Shown piece by piece: positions 12,568 to 24,415 of a stretch of DNA of 64,000 bases. Source of the stretch: Klebsiella sp. RHBSTW-00484 (GTDB lineage: Bacteria; Pseudomonadota; Gammaproteobacteria; Enterobacterales; Enterobacteriaceae). Each line of letters opens with the position of its first letter. Position 1 is the first letter of the stretch. The stretch is taken from positions 5,890,001 to 5,954,000 of the forward strand of contig NZ_CP055481.1 of the NCBI RefSeq assembly GCF_013705725.1, given 5' to 3'. The position numbers were made by a program, and so were the translations under genes. The notes beneath the pieces are model-generated. The model had not been told where the DNA came from. It did not search any database and saw nothing but the letters and a program-made list of their open reading frames with translations.

Positions 12568-13158
12568 TCACTGCTGAAAATTTATACCAATATTGCTCTC
12601 ACCGGCCTCGCGGAGGTCTGCACGAAGCCCTTTGATCAGTTCAATGTCTCGTTCTTCGCAGTCGGCCAAAAGACGGAAAATCTCCCACTGAATATCCCAT
12701 TCTTGCTCAACAGCTGGGTTTTCTTTGAGCTCTTCGTCGGTCATTTCGCGACCAGCCTGGGTCATTTCCAGCATCGCAACGGTGGTGATGGAACTCTTGC
12801 TCACTTCGATCGCATGCTCAAGCGTTTCCCCGCTCAGCCGTGAGTGAATCAATTCACTTAATGCGACGCAGGCGTCAATGGCCGGATAAACACCGTACAG
12901 ATCGTAATCATCAGCAGCCGGAATCGCCTCTTCCAGCTTTTCTAGCTGACTATCAAAATTCACTTTCGCATCTTTAACCGTCAGCGTTTCCCAGATCAGG
13001 TCAAGGATACGACGATACAGCTGGCCATCAGCGAACTCAGTTTGCTTGCAGAACATGGCGTAGTTGGGGTACATCCGCTCGCACAGACAGGCCATAAAAG
13101 TGACGTGCTGCCAGCTCTCCAGCTTCTCCAGACGCAGGTGAATCGGGTTTTGTAACAT
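12568..13158 (-). CDS. yjaG: DUF416 family protein YjaG
   Basis: Conserved enterobacterial protein of unknown function, 196 aa, lying between nfi and hupA as in E. coli. It is acidic, with no signal peptide or membrane segment, and probably cytosolic and mostly helical. The N-terminus LQNPIHLRLEKLESWQHVTFMACLCERMYPNY is characteristic of the family. The same-strand neighbours hemE-nfi-yjaG-hupA suggest partly shared transcription. No catalytic motif is recognised. Confidence 0.92.
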   Translation of the reverse strand: MLQNPIHLRLEKLESWQHVTFMACLCERMYPNYAMFCKQTEFADGQLYRRILDLIWETLTVKDAKVNFDSQLEKLEEAIPAADDYDLYGVYPAIDACVALSELIHSRLSGETLEHAIEVSKSSITTVAMLEMTQAGREMTDEELKENPAVEQEWDIQWEIFRLLADCEERDIELIKGLRADLREAGESNIGINFQQ

Positions 13159-13200
13159 GATGAGTTCTCGAAGTCAGAAATTAGCCGCAGTGTACCTGAA

Positions 13201-13872
13201 TCAGCCGTGATTTGCTTGCCAACGCACAAACGCCGGTCGGTGGGACGCCACCGCATCAGCCCAGCGCGTCGGCTCCGGCAGACGGTAACCTTTCAGGCAA
13301 CGTTTTACCCACATCAGCGCGCTATCAAGGCCAACGCGATGTCCGGTGCTTACGAACAGCGGGTTACAGCGCGCTTTACTGCGCAGGACCCATGCCAGCT
13401 GCTCACCTTTATCCTGCAATGGAGCCAGCGCACCGGGCTCATCGCCGAGCAGTTCAAACTTACCGCATAGCCGCTTTTTCGCCACACCGATCGTCGGGAC
13501 ATCCACCAGCAGCCCAAAATGGCTGGCGACGCCAAGGCGGCGCGGATGAGAAATACCGTGCCCGTCGACGAATAAAAGATCCGGTTTTTGTGAAAGTTGC
13601 TCCCACGCCGCCAGCAGCGCAGGCGTTTCGCGAAAGGAGAGGAAACCGGGAATGTAGGGCATCGTGGTGGCAACGCGCGCCACCTGATATTCCACCAGCT
13701 CCAGCGACGGATAGCTCAGCAGCACCATCGCCGCCCGGGTGACTTCGCCCTCTTGCTCAAATCCAACATCCGCACCGCCGATCAGCATCGGCGGATCCTG
13801 GTCCAGACGATCGACTCGCTCCACCGATTCCGCCAGGCTCAGCTGTTGGGCGCGTAGCGATGCCAAATCCAT
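13201..13872 (-). CDS. nfi: Endonuclease V (deoxyinosine 3' endonuclease)
   Basis: Cuts DNA one phosphodiester 3' of deoxyinosine and related deaminated bases, starting alternative excision repair. It is 223 aa from the ATG at 13872, the E. coli length. AAGGAG lies five bases before that ATG and overlaps the GTG two codons upstream, so the ATG is preferred. Catalytic acidic residues are visible in AGADVGFE-type context ([10 protein letters not shown], first Asp), [10 protein letters not shown] (Asp) and the wedge [11 protein letters not shown]. The start is nine bases after the hemE stop. Confidence 0.96.
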   Translation of the reverse strand: MDLASLRAQQLSLAESVERVDRLDQDPPMLIGGADVGFEQEGEVTRAAMVLLSYPSLELVEYQVARVATTMPYIPGFLSFRETPALLAAWEQLSQKPDLLFVDGHGISHPRRLGVASHFGLLVDVPTIGVAKKRLCGKFELLGDEPGALAPLQDKGEQLAWVLRSKARCNPLFVSTGHRVGLDSALMWVKRCLKGYRLPEPTRWADAVASHRPAFVRWQANHG

Positions 13873-13881
13873 AATCACTCC

Positions 13882-14946
13882 TTAACGGTGGTATTGCGCC
13901 GACAAACGGTGCACCGCCTCCACAAACACACCCGCGTGTTCCGGGTCGACGTCCTGGTGAATCCCGTGGCCAAGGTTGAAGACATGACCCTCACCCTGAC
14001 CGAATCCGGCGAGAATGGTCGCCACTTCTTCCTCGATACGCGCCGCAGGAGCGTAAAGCATTGAAGGGTCCATATTGCCCTGCAGAGCGACTTTATGGCC
14101 CACGCGACGGCGCGCATCGGCGATATCGGTAGTCCAGTCGAGTCCCAGCGCATCGCAACCGGTTTCCGCCATCGCTTCCAGCCACTGCCCGCCGCCTTTG
14201 GTAAACAGGGTTACCGGTACGCGACGGCCTTCGTTCTCACGCAGCAGACCATCGACGATTTTATGCATGTAGTAGAGCGAGAACTGCTGATAATCACGAC
14301 CGGTCAGCGCGCCGCCCCAGGTGTCAAAAATCATTACCGACTGAGCGCCCGCTTTGATTTGCGCGTTCAGATACAGCGTGACACTTTTCGCCAGCTTATC
14401 CAGCAGGGCGTGCAGCGCCTGCGGCTCGGCATACATCATCTTCTTGATCACCGTAAACGCTTTGCTGCTGCCGCCTTCAACCATATAGGTCGCCAGCGTC
14501 CACGGGCTACCGGAGAAACCAATCAGCGGCACTTCACCTTTGAGCTCGCGGCGGATAGTACGCACCGCGTTCATCACATAGCCTAGCTCCCCTTCCGGGT
14601 CAGGGATCGGTAGTTTATCGACATCCGCTTTACAGGTGATGGGCGAGGTAAAACGCGGGCCTTCACCGGCTTCGAAATAAAGCCCCAGCCCCATGGCGTC
14701 CGGGATAGTCAGAATGTCCGAGAAGAGGATTGCCGCATCCAGCTTATAGCGACGCAGCGGCTGCAGCGTCACTTCGCAAGCCAGCTCAGCATTTTTACAC
14801 AGCGACATAAAGTCGCCCGCTTCGGCGCGAGTGGCTTTATATTCCGGTAAATAGCGGCCCGCCTGGCGCATCATCCACACCGGGGTGACATCAACCGGCT
14901 GACGTAGCAGCGCGCGCAGGTAACGATCGTTCTTCAATTCGGTCAT
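13882..14946 (-). CDS. hemE: Uroporphyrinogen decarboxylase
   Basis: Removes four acetate carboxyls from uroporphyrinogen III to give coproporphyrinogen III in haem synthesis. It is 354 aa, as in E. coli. Both family signatures are present: near the N-terminus [15 protein letters not shown] (with catalytic Arg) and centrally [18 protein letters not shown]. The active-site Asp lies in [15 protein letters not shown]. nfi follows after nine bases. The upstream gap contains an ERIC element. Confidence 0.98.
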   Translation of the reverse strand: MTELKNDRYLRALLRQPVDVTPVWMMRQAGRYLPEYKATRAEAGDFMSLCKNAELACEVTLQPLRRYKLDAAILFSDILTIPDAMGLGLYFEAGEGPRFTSPITCKADVDKLPIPDPEGELGYVMNAVRTIRRELKGEVPLIGFSGSPWTLATYMVEGGSSKAFTVIKKMMYAEPQALHALLDKLAKSVTLYLNAQIKAGAQSVMIFDTWGGALTGRDYQQFSLYYMHKIVDGLLRENEGRRVPVTLFTKGGGQWLEAMAETGCDALGLDWTTDIADARRRVGHKVALQGNMDPSMLYAPAARIEEEVATILAGFGQGEGHVFNLGHGIHQDVDPEHAGVFVEAVHRLSAQYHR

Positions 14947-14979
14947 TTTTACATTCCTTTAGCGTTGATGCGCCAAGTT

Positions 14980-15105
14980 TATACACAAAATCATTCAAAG
15001 TGGATCAAGGCGGCAATTGAATGAACCCCAGGAGTTTACTCAAGTAAGTGACTGGGGTAAGTGAAAGCAGCCAACAAAGAGGCAATTTGAAGGATAAAGT
15101 GTATG
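14980..15105. repeat. ERIC (IRU) repeat, 126 bp
   Basis: The core AAGTAAGTGACTGGGGTAAG and the opposing arm CCCCAGGAGTTTACTC match the ERIC consensus used for ERIC1R/ERIC2 primers. The ends are inverted (TATACAC at the left, GTGTAT at the right) and the length is exactly the canonical 126 bp. ERIC elements are non-autonomous intergenic palindromes that form stem-loops in transcripts. This one lies between nudC and hemE, both read leftward, so it may shape the intergenic RNA. Confidence 0.93.
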
Positions 15106-15112
15106 TAGCATG

Positions 15113-15886
15113 TCACTCATACTCTGCCCGACACATCGCCACGGTATCTTCTATCAGACGGCGGGCAACCGTTCCCGGCGGCGGCAGGAGCGGCAGATCG
15201 TCATAGCGATACCATCCCGCTTCCAGCAGCTCTTTCTTATCGATAACAATCTCGCCGCTGTCGTATTCGGCCATAAACGCAGTCATTAGCGATTGCGGGA
15301 ACGGCCACGGCTGGGAGGTCACGTAGCGCAGGTTTTTTACCTTAATGCCGCTCTCTTCCATTACCTCACGGGCAACCGTCTGCTCCAGGGTTTCACCGAC
15401 TTCGACAAACCCGGCCAGCACCGTGTGCACACCGTTTCGATGGCGCGTGTGCTGCGCCAGCAAAATAGAATCATCCCGTCGAATAGCAACGATGATGCAC
15501 GGCGCGATTTGCGGGTAATAACGCTCACGGCAGTGGCTGCAGAGCATCGCCCATTCAGTTTTGCTGGGGTGCATCGGATGCCCGCAATAACCGCAGAATT
15601 TATGCGAGCGATAGAACTCCGCCAGTTGGATCCCGCGTCCCGCCAGTTGAAAAAGGCCAGCATCCTGATCGAGCACCTGACGCAACGATCCCATCTCATG
15701 TCGGCGCTCCTGACGAACCAGCCACACCGGTTCGCCCTGCCATTCTCCTATGCGCAGCGCGGGTTGCCCCGCAAGATTAAAATTTACCGCTTCGCCATGT
15801 GGTAATTCCCCGCCGGGTAACCATAATTTCTGTTCGTGGCTGACTATCCACCAACCGCGATCTAATTTTTCAATAATACGATCCAT
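15113..15886 (-). CDS. nudC: NADH pyrophosphatase / RNA deNADding enzyme (Nudix)
   Basis: Hydrolyses NADH to NMNH and AMP and removes 5' NAD caps from RNA. It is 257 aa (same as E. coli). A four-Cys zinc site is visible ([22 protein letters not shown]), then the Nudix box [23 protein letters not shown] with the REVMEE metal-binding core, and SQPWPFPQS, the NADH-specific motif downstream. It is divergent from rsd across 95 bp. Confidence 0.97.
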   Translation of the reverse strand: MDRIIEKLDRGWWIVSHEQKLWLPGGELPHGEAVNFNLAGQPALRIGEWQGEPVWLVRQERRHEMGSLRQVLDQDAGLFQLAGRGIQLAEFYRSHKFCGYCGHPMHPSKTEWAMLCSHCRERYYPQIAPCIIVAIRRDDSILLAQHTRHRNGVHTVLAGFVEVGETLEQTVAREVMEESGIKVKNLRYVTSQPWPFPQSLMTAFMAEYDSGEIVIDKKELLEAGWYRYDDLPLLPPPGTVARRLIEDTVAMCRAEYE

Positions 15887-15981
15887 ATCTATTGCACTAC
15901 CTTCATTTTACTGGCACTTTTAACATTAAATTTACATTTTGGTGAGCAACGTATTTCTCTTCAAAACTTGCGGAGTCAACC

Positions 15982-16479
15982 ATGTTAAACCAGCTGGAAA
16001 ACCTGACGGAACGTGTTGGAGGCAGCAATAAACTGGTCGATCGCTGGCTACAAGTACGTAAGCATTTGCTCGTGGCTTACTACAACCTGGTTGGCCTGAA
16101 ACCTGGCAAAGAATCATTTATGCGGCTTAATGAGAAGGCGCTGGATGATTTTTGTCAAAGTCTGGTGGACTATCTCTCCTCCGGTCATTTTAGTATTTAT
16201 GAACGCTTTATCGCCGAATTGGAAGGTGATACACCACTTTTAACCGCCACTAAGCTTTATCCACAACTGCAAGCCAACACCCAGCAGATCATGGATGACT
16301 ACGACTCTTGCCTCGAAAACGCCATCGATCACGATAACTACCTTGAGTTTCAACAGGCGTTATCGGATATCGGCGAAGCGCTGGAAGTACGCTTTGCGCT
16401 GGAGGATAAACTCATCGCCCTCGCCATCGCCCACAGCCGAAAGGACCCCGTCAGCGACAATATCGCGCCGACGGCTTGA
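15982..16479 (+). CDS. rsd: Anti-sigma-70 factor Rsd
   Basis: Binds sigma-70 region 4 in stationary phase, favouring alternative sigma factors; in E. coli it also stimulates the (p)ppGpp hydrolase activity of SpoT. It is 165 aa, slightly longer than E. coli Rsd (158). It is helical and acidic; the LNQLENLTERVGGSNKLVDRWL start is typical of the family. GGAG lies just before the ATG. A 23-base inverted repeat at 16511-16533 (ATCCCCTCT, CGC, then the G-rich arm) follows the stop and may end transcription or mark the mRNA 3' end, though no U run follows. Confidence 0.95.
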   Translation: MLNQLENLTERVGGSNKLVDRWLQVRKHLLVAYYNLVGLKPGKESFMRLNEKALDDFCQSLVDYLSSGHFSIYERFIAELEGDTPLLTATKLYPQLQANTQQIMDDYDSCLENAIDHDNYLEFQQALSDIGEALEVRFALEDKLIALAIAHSRKDPVSDNIAPTA

Positions 16480-16537
16480 GTTGTCCGCTATTAACGAGTA
16501 GTTTACATACATCCCCTCTCGCAGAGGGGGGATGTCA

Positions 16538-16640
16538 TCTTGTCGGAGTGCCCATTTTCCACAGTGGAAAAGGCTGAGACCGTTAATTCGGGATCCGCGG
16601 AACCTGATCAGGCTAATACCTGCGAAGGGAACAAGAGTAA
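16538..16640 (+). promoter_or_regulatory. TPP riboswitch (THI element) of thiCEFSGH
   Basis: The conserved cores are clear: CGGAGTGCCC, GGCTGAGACCG, then GGGATCCGCGGAACCTGATC and CAGGCTAATACCTGCG with AAGGGAACAAGAG. Thiamine pyrophosphate binds this aptamer and, in E. coli thiC, blocks ribosome access and causes early termination. The P3 region is closed by TTTTCCACAGTGGAAAA-like sequence. About 90 nt separate the aptamer from the thiC ATG and should hold the expression platform. Confidence 0.97.
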
Positions 16641-16729
16641 ACTATATTTAGCGTCAGCCCATCTGGGCCCGATCGCATCTGTTACTCCATCCGTCGTCTG
16701 ACAAGCCATATCCTGTTCACCTGGAATGA

Positions 16730-18627
<1,898 letters not shown>

Positions 18628-18628
<1 letters not shown>

Positions 18629-19263
18629 TGTATCAACCTGATTTCCCATCCGTCCCTTTCCACTTAGGACTCTATCCGGTCGTCGATAGCGTAGAGTGGA
18701 TTGAACGTTTATTGACTGCGGGCGTTCGTACCATTCAGCTACGCATCAAAGATAAACGCGATAGCGAAGTTGAAGACGATGTGATCGCCGCCATCGCCCT
18801 GGGGCGCAAGCACAATGCCCGGCTGTTTATTAATGACTACTGGCACCTGGCCATTAAACATCAGGCTTACGGCGTGCACTTAGGACAGGAGGATCTCGAA
18901 ACCACCGATCTCAGCGCAATCCGCAACGCCGGGCTGCGCCTTGGCGTCTCTACTCACGACGATATGGAAATGGATATCGCGCTGGCGGCTCGTCCCTCCT
19001 ACATCGCCCTCGGTCACGTTTTCCCGACGCAAACCAAGCAGATGCCTTCAGCCCCTCAGGGACTGGAACAGCTCGCGCAGCATATCCAGCGTCTTGGGGA
19101 TTATCCGACGGTCGCCATCGGTGGTATTAGCCTTGAGCGCGCTCCGGCGGTACTGGCAACTGGCGTTGGCAGTATTGCGGTCGTCAGCGCCATCACGCAG
19201 GCGGCTGACTGGCGACAGGCAACAGCACAGTTGCTCGAGATAGCGGGAGTTGGCGATGAATGA
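18628..19263 (+). CDS. thiE: Thiamine phosphate synthase
   Basis: Couples HMP-pyrophosphate with the thiazole phosphate to give thiamine phosphate. It is 211 aa with a TIM-barrel fold. Family motifs are seen: QLRIKDK near residue 30 (pyrophosphate binding), [16 protein letters not shown], and GHVFPTQTK followed by VAIGGI at the phosphate-binding end. The start is coupled to the thiC stop, with AGGAGG just upstream. Confidence 0.97.
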
Positions 19264-20011
19264 CAGCGATTTTATGCGCTATAGCCGCCAGCTGCTGCTG
19301 GAGGATATCGCCATTGAAGGTCAACAAAAGCTGCTGGCCAGCCGGGTATTGATTATTGGCCTCGGCGGACTGGGCTCACCCGCAGCGCTGTATCTCGCAG
19401 GCGCAGGCGTCGGCACGCTGGTGCTGGCCGACGACGATGACGTGCATGTCAGCAATCTACAGCGGCAAATTCTGTTCACCAGCGATGATATTGCGCAGCC
19501 AAAAACCACCGCCGCCCGAGAACGGCTGGCGCGCCTCAACCCACAGATTGAACTGATTACGCTACAGCAGCGATTAAGCGGTCAAGCACTACAGGACGAA
19601 GTGGCAAAGGCCGATGTAGTGCTGGATTGCACCGATAACATGGCGACTCGTCAGGAAATTAACGCCGCCAGCGTCGCGCTTGAAACACCGCTAATTACCG
19701 CCAGCGCCGTCGGACTCGGAGGCCAGTTGATGGTGCTGACGCCGCCCTGGGAACAGGGGTGCTATCGCTGCTTATGGCCGGATGCTGCCGAACCGGAACG
19801 CAACTGTCGCACGGCGGGCATTATCGGTCCGGTGGTCGGCATGATGGGCACCTTACAGGCGCTGGAGGCAATCAAACTGCTCAGCGGCATGGTAGCCCCG
19901 CGCAATAGCTTGCGTCTGTTCGATGCCCGCACCAGCAACTGGCGCACTCTTGCACTTCAACGGGCTCAGGGCTGCCCGGTATGTGGAGGGCAGCATGCAA
20001 GTGTGGTTTAA
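19256..20011 (+). CDS. thiF: Sulfur carrier protein ThiS adenylyltransferase
   Basis: E1-like enzyme that adenylates the ThiS C-terminus ready for sulfur transfer. It is 251 aa from the ATG at 19256, preceded by GGGAG seven bases away; a TTG two codons earlier is less likely. The nucleotide-binding GLGGLGSPA, the catalytic Arg region [20 protein letters not shown] and the zinc-binding CYRC/CPVCGG pairs are all present. It overlaps the thiE stop by eight bases and thiS by 17. Confidence 0.96.
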   Translation: MNDSDFMRYSRQLLLEDIAIEGQQKLLASRVLIIGLGGLGSPAALYLAGAGVGTLVLADDDDVHVSNLQRQILFTSDDIAQPKTTAARERLARLNPQIELITLQQRLSGQALQDEVAKADVVLDCTDNMATRQEINAASVALETPLITASAVGLGGQLMVLTPPWEQGCYRCLWPDAAEPERNCRTAGIIGPVVGMMGTLQALEAIKLLSGMVAPRNSLRLFDARTSNWRTLALQRAQGCPVCGGQHASVV

Positions 20012-20195
20012 CGATGAGCCGTTACAGTGCGCCGAAGCGACATCCGTTGCGGATCTGCTCGCTCAACTGGAACAGCAGCAACCGGGCGTCGCGCTGGCGC
20101 TCAATCAACACATCCTGCCGCGCGAGCGCTGGGAAGATCAACTTTTGCAGGAAGGCGATCAGATCCTGCTTTTTCAGGTTATCGCTGGAGGCTGA
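19995..20195 (+). CDS. thiS: Thiamine sulfur carrier protein ThiS
   Basis: Ubiquitin-like carrier of the sulfur used to build the thiazole ring. It is 66 aa from the ATG at 19995, which has GGAGGG five bases upstream and gives exactly the E. coli length. It ends QVIAGG; the terminal Gly-Gly is the site of adenylation and thiocarboxylate formation. It overlaps thiF by 17 bases; thiG starts one base after its stop. Confidence 0.97.
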   Translation: MQVWFNDEPLQCAEATSVADLLAQLEQQQPGVALALNQHILPRERWEDQLLQEGDQILLFQVIAGG

Positions 20196-20196
20196 C

Positions 20197-20967
20197 ATGT
20201 TACGTATCGCAGATAAAACTTTTGAATCGCGTCTTTTCACCGGCACCGGGAAATTCGCAGCCCCCGACGTCATGGTCGATGCCATTCGCGCCTCCGGTAG
20301 CCAACTGGTTACGCTGGCGATGAAACGTGTCGACCTGCGTCAGCATAATGACGCTATTCTCGCGCCGCTGCTGGCGGCGGGTGTGAGCCTGCTCCCCAAT
20401 ACTTCAGGGGCGAAAACGGCGGAAGAAGCCGTCTTTGCCGCCCGTCTGGCGCGGGAAGCACTGGGCACAAACTGGCTGAAGCTGGAAATCCACCCGGATG
20501 CCCGCTGGCTTCTCCCTGACCCAATTGAAACCCTGAAAGCGGCAGAAATATTAGTGCGGGAAGGATTCGTGGTACTGCCTTACTGCGGCGCTGACCCTGT
20601 GCTGTGCAAGCGTCTGGAAGAAGCGGGCTGCGCGGCGGTGATGCCGCTCGGCGCGCCTATCGGCTCCAACCAGGGGCTGGAAACCAAAGCGATGCTGGAG
20701 ATTATCATCGAACAGGCCACGGTACCGGTGGTCGTTGATGCAGGTATTGGCGTACCGAGCCATGCGGCGCAGGCGCTGGAAATGGGCGCTGATGCGGTCC
20801 TGGTCAATACCGCTATCGCCGTTGCCGACGATCCGGTAACCATGGCCCGCGCGTTCCGCTTAGCGATCGAGGCAGGATTGCTGGCGAGACAGGCCGGGCC
20901 CGGTGCTCGCAGCAGCCAGGCGCAGGCCACCAGCCCGTTGACCGGCTTTCTGGAGGCGCTGGCATGA
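20197..20967 (+). CDS. thiG: Thiazole synthase
   Basis: Condenses deoxyxylulose 5-phosphate, dehydroglycine and ThiS-thiocarboxylate to the thiazole phosphate. It is 256 aa from MLRIADKTF at 20197 (GGAGG upstream); the frame is open further upstream within thiS but that extension is not real. The catalytic Lys is in [15 protein letters not shown]. Phosphate-binding motifs [13 protein letters not shown] and VLVNTAIA are near the C-terminus. It works as a ThiG-ThiH complex and overlaps thiH by four bases. Confidence 0.97.
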   Translation: MLRIADKTFESRLFTGTGKFAAPDVMVDAIRASGSQLVTLAMKRVDLRQHNDAILAPLLAAGVSLLPNTSGAKTAEEAVFAARLAREALGTNWLKLEIHPDARWLLPDPIETLKAAEILVREGFVVLPYCGADPVLCKRLEEAGCAAVMPLGAPIGSNQGLETKAMLEIIIEQATVPVVVDAGIGVPSHAAQALEMGADAVLVNTAIAVADDPVTMARAFRLAIEAGLLARQAGPGARSSQAQATSPLTGFLEALA

Positions 20968-22097
20968 AAACTTTCACTGACCGCTGGCGGCAACTGGACT
21001 GGGACGACATTCGCCTGCGTATTAACAGTAAAACCCTAGCTGACGTCGAACGCGCACTGGCAGCAAAACAGCTCAGCCGCGATGACATGATGGCCCTCCT
21101 CTCGCCTGCCGCCGCGGGCTATCTGGAACCTTTGGCGCAGCGTGCACAGCGTCTGACCCGCCAGCGTTTTGGTAATACCGTCAGCTTTTACGTCCCGCTG
21201 TACCTCTCTAATCTGTGCGCCAACGACTGTTCCTACTGTGGCTTCTCAATGAGCAACCGCATCAAGCGCAAGACTCTGGACGATAATGAGATCGCTCGCG
21301 AGTGCGCGGCAATCCGCGAAATGGGCTTTGAGCATCTGCTGCTGGTCACCGGTGAACATCAGGGTAAAGTCGGTATGGACTATTTTCGTCAGCATTTGCC
21401 CGCTATTCGCCGCCAGTTCGCCTCGCTACATATGGAAGTTCAGCCGCTGGCGACAGAGGAGTATGCCGAACTCAAAACACTTGGGCTGGACGGCGTGATG
21501 GTCTACCAGGAGACCTACCATGAAAGCATGTATGCGAAGCATCATCTGAAAGGCAAAAAACAGGACTTCTTCTGGCGCTTAGATACGCCGGACCGGCTCG
21601 GCCAGGCGGGGATTGATAAGATTGGCCTCGGCGCGTTAATCGGTCTCTCCGACAGCTGGCGCGTGGATTGCTTTATGGTGGCGGAGCATCTGTTGTGGCT
21701 CCAGCAGCGCTACTGGCGCAGCCGCTACTCCATCTCTTTTCCGCGATTACGACCTTGCGCCGGAGGCATCGAACCGGCCTCGCTCATGGATGAACGTCAA
21801 CTGGTGCAAACTATTTGCGCCTTCCGTCTGCTGGCTCCGGAAATCGAACTCTCGCTCTCAACCCGCGAATCTCCCTGGTTTCGCGATCGGGTCATTCCAC
21901 TGGCCATTAACAACGTCAGTGCATTTTCGAAAACCCAGCCAGGTGGCTATGCCGATAACCATCCTGAGCTCGAACAGTTTGCGCCTCACGATGACCGTCG
22001 CCCCGAAGAGGTCGCCAGCGCGCTGGTTGCCAGTGGGCTTCAGCCAGTTTGGAAGGATTGGGACAGCTGGCTGGGACGCGCTTCCCGGTCGTCATGA
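20964..22097 (+). CDS. thiH: 2-iminoacetate (dehydroglycine) synthase, radical SAM
   Basis: Cleaves tyrosine to dehydroglycine and p-cresol for thiazole synthesis. It is 377 aa, as in E. coli. The radical SAM motif CANDCSYC places Cys85, Cys89 and Cys92 around the 4Fe-4S cluster. It is the last gene of thiCEFSGH. After the stop there are two hairpins (arms at about 22145-22184 and 22210-22245) without clear U runs, which may end or trim the transcript. Confidence 0.97.
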   Translation: MKTFTDRWRQLDWDDIRLRINSKTLADVERALAAKQLSRDDMMALLSPAAAGYLEPLAQRAQRLTRQRFGNTVSFYVPLYLSNLCANDCSYCGFSMSNRIKRKTLDDNEIARECAAIREMGFEHLLLVTGEHQGKVGMDYFRQHLPAIRRQFASLHMEVQPLATEEYAELKTLGLDGVMVYQETYHESMYAKHHLKGKKQDFFWRLDTPDRLGQAGIDKIGLGALIGLSDSWRVDCFMVAEHLLWLQQRYWRSRYSISFPRLRPCAGGIEPASLMDERQLVQTICAFRLLAPEIELSLSTRESPWFRDRVIPLAINNVSAFSKTQPGGYADNHPELEQFAPHDDRRPEEVASALVASGLQPVWKDWDSWLGRASRSS

Positions 22098-22339
22098 AGA
22101 GGAATGTAATTCCTTAAAAGTTCTTCGTGCATGCTCGTAAGAAGAGAAACGGGAGATTGTTGTCAGATTTCCGTTTCTCTACCCTGTCTTCGTCAGCAGT
22201 GGATGCTGTCCAGGGCGAATGATAGCTCTTCCTCATTTTCGCCCTGCTCCACTCTCACATTGTTATCGCATATAAATAAATCCATCTTACAAAGCGAGAG
22301 TTATAATTAACGGAGTTTTATCTGATTCGCTCAGCAGGC

Positions 22340-23932
22340 ATGCTGGCTAAACCTGCGTTTAAACCCACGGTTTATCTCTTCTGGAACGATTTACGACTCA
22401 TGGCTCGTCATAACAGAAAACTCTCTTTCACCACGCCGATTTTGATCGGGTTTGCGGGTATTTTACTCAGCTTCTTGCTGATCGCGGTGTTTGTCACTCA
22501 GACTCAGCGCAACGATTTTATTGAGGGTTATCATCACACAAACCGCAACTTCACTCATAACATGGCGACGAATTACACGGAAACGCTGCTCCGGGGAAAT
22601 GATTTTATCCTCGCTCGCGCAGCCACTTTCTTTGCGCGTAATGATGAATTAAACAATGCCGTTAACATCAACCCTGAAAAAGGTTTAATGCTGTTAATGC
22701 AGTTGCAAAACATGATGCAGACAGTTTCCTCAATCTCACTGGCAGATACAGACGGGCACTATCTACGCGTGCCCGAGGTGCTTGAGACCGAAGATAGTCG
22801 GACCTTTGATGCCAAATCGCGGCCGTGGTTTATCAAACAGGCAGAAGCCAGCACTGTCAGCCTCTATACCAGTCCCTATCTCGACTATTTCACGCATCAT
22901 CCAACCATTACTCTCTATAAACCAATTATCTCCCCAGAAGGGCGACTCAAAGGGAGCCTCGCTTTCCATCTCGACCTGACATCAATGAGTTACGCGTTAC
23001 GACAAATGGTTGCACCTGTTCAGGGCGAATTTTTTGTCGTGCAACGCGATGGTAAAGTCGTTCTTCATCCCGATCCTGGCGCTCTGTTTAAACCCTATGT
23101 TAGCAGCACCTTGATGGACAGTATGACTAGTGGGGAGGGTCAGCTTTATGATACAGATAAAAACGTCTGGTACTATTACTACTCTTTTACCAATCCTGAC
23201 TGGTTCATTATCTACCGCGTCGCCAATTCGACGCTAATCAACTTAACGCGCCACGAAACCAACATTGTTTCCTGGGGTTTTGCCCTTGCCGCCATTGTCA
23301 TTGTTCTGTTTGGGCTATACCTACGCCATGCTTCACGCACCGTACTGATGAACATCATCAATGCAATTAAGACCGGGGACGTTAAGCGCGCGCCGCGCCT
23401 TGAGGCCATGCTCAGCAAGGCCATTGAGAGCAATAAGCAGCGCGAACTGACCTACGTTCGTCAGGCAACCATCGACGCGCTAACTGGCTGCAAAAACCGC
23501 CGGGCCTTCGACAACGATATTGCCGCGCTGATGAACGATCATCAGCCTTTCGCCCTCGCGCTGGTTGATATTGATAACTTTAAATCGATAAATGATACCT
23601 GGGGCCATCTCAATGGCGATATCGTCCTGCGTAACGTGGCCCGTGAGGGTTTGCAGGTTTTGCAACCTTTGCACGTTTCACTCTATCGCTACGGTGGCGA
23701 AGAATTTGCGGTAATATTTGCCGCTGAGCATATCGATAACGCCCTGATGTTGTTGGAAAACTGGCGAGCCAACGTCGCGCAGCGCTCCTGGCGTGAAGAG
23801 GGATTGACGGTAACGTTCAGCGCGGGCTTAGGCGAATGGAATATGGAACCACTAGAGCAATTGGTAGTGAGCGTCGATGAGGCACTTTACAAAGCCAAAC
23901 AGCAAGGAAAGAATCGTATCATTCGCACTTGA
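22340..23932 (+). CDS. Membrane diguanylate cyclase with periplasmic Cache sensor
   Basis: Predicted to make cyclic di-GMP from two GTP. It is 530 aa: a membrane segment at about 31-52, a periplasmic dCache-like domain at about 53-305 (with SRPWF at 160-164, typical of Cache folds), a second membrane segment at about 309-328, then a GGDEF domain from about 375. The signature is intact, GGEEF at 452-456, with FDNDIAALM and DIDNFKSINDTWGHLNGD upstream. No RxxD inhibitory site is found before GGEEF. The start is uncertain: no Shine-Dalgarno is well placed for the ATG at 22340, and an ATG at 22400 is an alternative. It is not at this position in E. coli. Confidence 0.88.
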   Translation: MLAKPAFKPTVYLFWNDLRLMARHNRKLSFTTPILIGFAGILLSFLLIAVFVTQTQRNDFIEGYHHTNRNFTHNMATNYTETLLRGNDFILARAATFFARNDELNNAVNINPEKGLMLLMQLQNMMQTVSSISLADTDGHYLRVPEVLETEDSRTFDAKSRPWFIKQAEASTVSLYTSPYLDYFTHHPTITLYKPIISPEGRLKGSLAFHLDLTSMSYALRQMVAPVQGEFFVVQRDGKVVLHPDPGALFKPYVSSTLMDSMTSGEGQLYDTDKNVWYYYYSFTNPDWFIIYRVANSTLINLTRHETNIVSWGFALAAIVIVLFGLYLRHASRTVLMNIINAIKTGDVKRAPRLEAMLSKAIESNKQRELTYVRQATIDALTGCKNRRAFDNDIAALMNDHQPFALALVDIDNFKSINDTWGHLNGDIVLRNVAREGLQVLQPLHVSLYRYGGEEFAVIFAAEHIDNALMLLENWRANVAQRSWREEGLTVTFSAGLGEWNMEPLEQLVVSVDEALYKAKQQGKNRIIRT

Positions 23933-23948
23933 GATAATCAGGTTCTAC

Positions 23949-23973
23949 AAGCCCACTTCGCTGGGCTTTATTG
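23949..23973 (+). terminator. Terminator after the diguanylate cyclase gene
   Basis: AAGCCCACTTCGCTGGGCTT followed by TATT: an eight-pair stem with a four-base loop, 17 bp after the stop. It separates the cyclase from the PTS genes, so they are probably separate transcripts. Confidence 0.85.
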
Positions 23974-24012
23974 ATATTTTCAGCCACAAGAAAGAAACCG
24001 GTTTCATTATTT

Positions 24013-24028
24013 TGTGATGACTTACACA
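24013..24028 (+). promoter_or_regulatory. Possible CRP site upstream of PTS genes
   Basis: TGTGATGACTTACACA matches TGTGA-N6-TCACA at nine of ten defined bases. It lies about 80 bp before the EIIB start. Catabolite control would fit PTS genes. I see no convincing -35/-10 pair. Confidence 0.5.
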
Positions 24029-24106
24029 CAATCATCGTAAAGCAGTTGTTCCGCCCTCTTGCCCGCGATAAAGATGGTATATCAAGGAACACAAGGGCCA
24101 CGAACT

Positions 24107-24412
24107 ATGAAGAATATCGTTTTATGCTGTGCTGCGGGTATGTCCACCAGCATGCTGGTTCAACGCATGCAGGCGGCTGCGCAACAGAAAGGTATCGAAG
24201 TCTCCATCAAAGCCGTACCGGTCGCCGAGTTTAAAGATAACCTCGCGGCTGCCGATATTATCCTGCTCGGACCACAAGTGAAGTATGAGCAGGCGAAACT
24301 ACAGGCGCAGGCCGATCCGTTCGGTAAAAAAGTCGCCGTTATCGATATGATGGATTACGGCATGATGAAAGGCGATGCCGTGCTTGATAAAGCCCTGAAG
24401 TTGATGGAGTAA
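24107..24412 (+). CDS. PTS lactose/cellobiose-family EIIB component
   Basis: Cytosolic phosphocarrier that would pass phosphate from EIIA to a sugar bound to EIIC. It is 101 aa from the ATG at 24107; the frame opens 16 codons earlier but those residues do not fit the family. The N-terminal CCAAGMSTSML aligns with the ChbB phosphocysteine loop CSAGMSTS, so Cys8 is the likely phosphorylated residue. LLGPQVKYE is also conserved. EIIA follows three bases after the stop. No EIIC gene is adjacent, so the substrate is unknown. Confidence 0.92.
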   Translation: MKNIVLCCAAGMSTSMLVQRMQAAAQQKGIEVSIKAVPVAEFKDNLAAADIILLGPQVKYEQAKLQAQADPFGKKVAVIDMMDYGMMKGDAVLDKALKLME

Positions 24413-24415
24413 GAG

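Noticed and set aside
19981..20196. 72-codon N-terminal extension of thiG
   Set aside because: It overlaps thiF and thiS in another frame; the ATG at 20197 with GGAGG gives the 256-aa family length.
24059..24106. 16-codon extension of the EIIB gene
   Set aside because: The residues do not fit the EIIB fold, which begins at MKNIVLCC.
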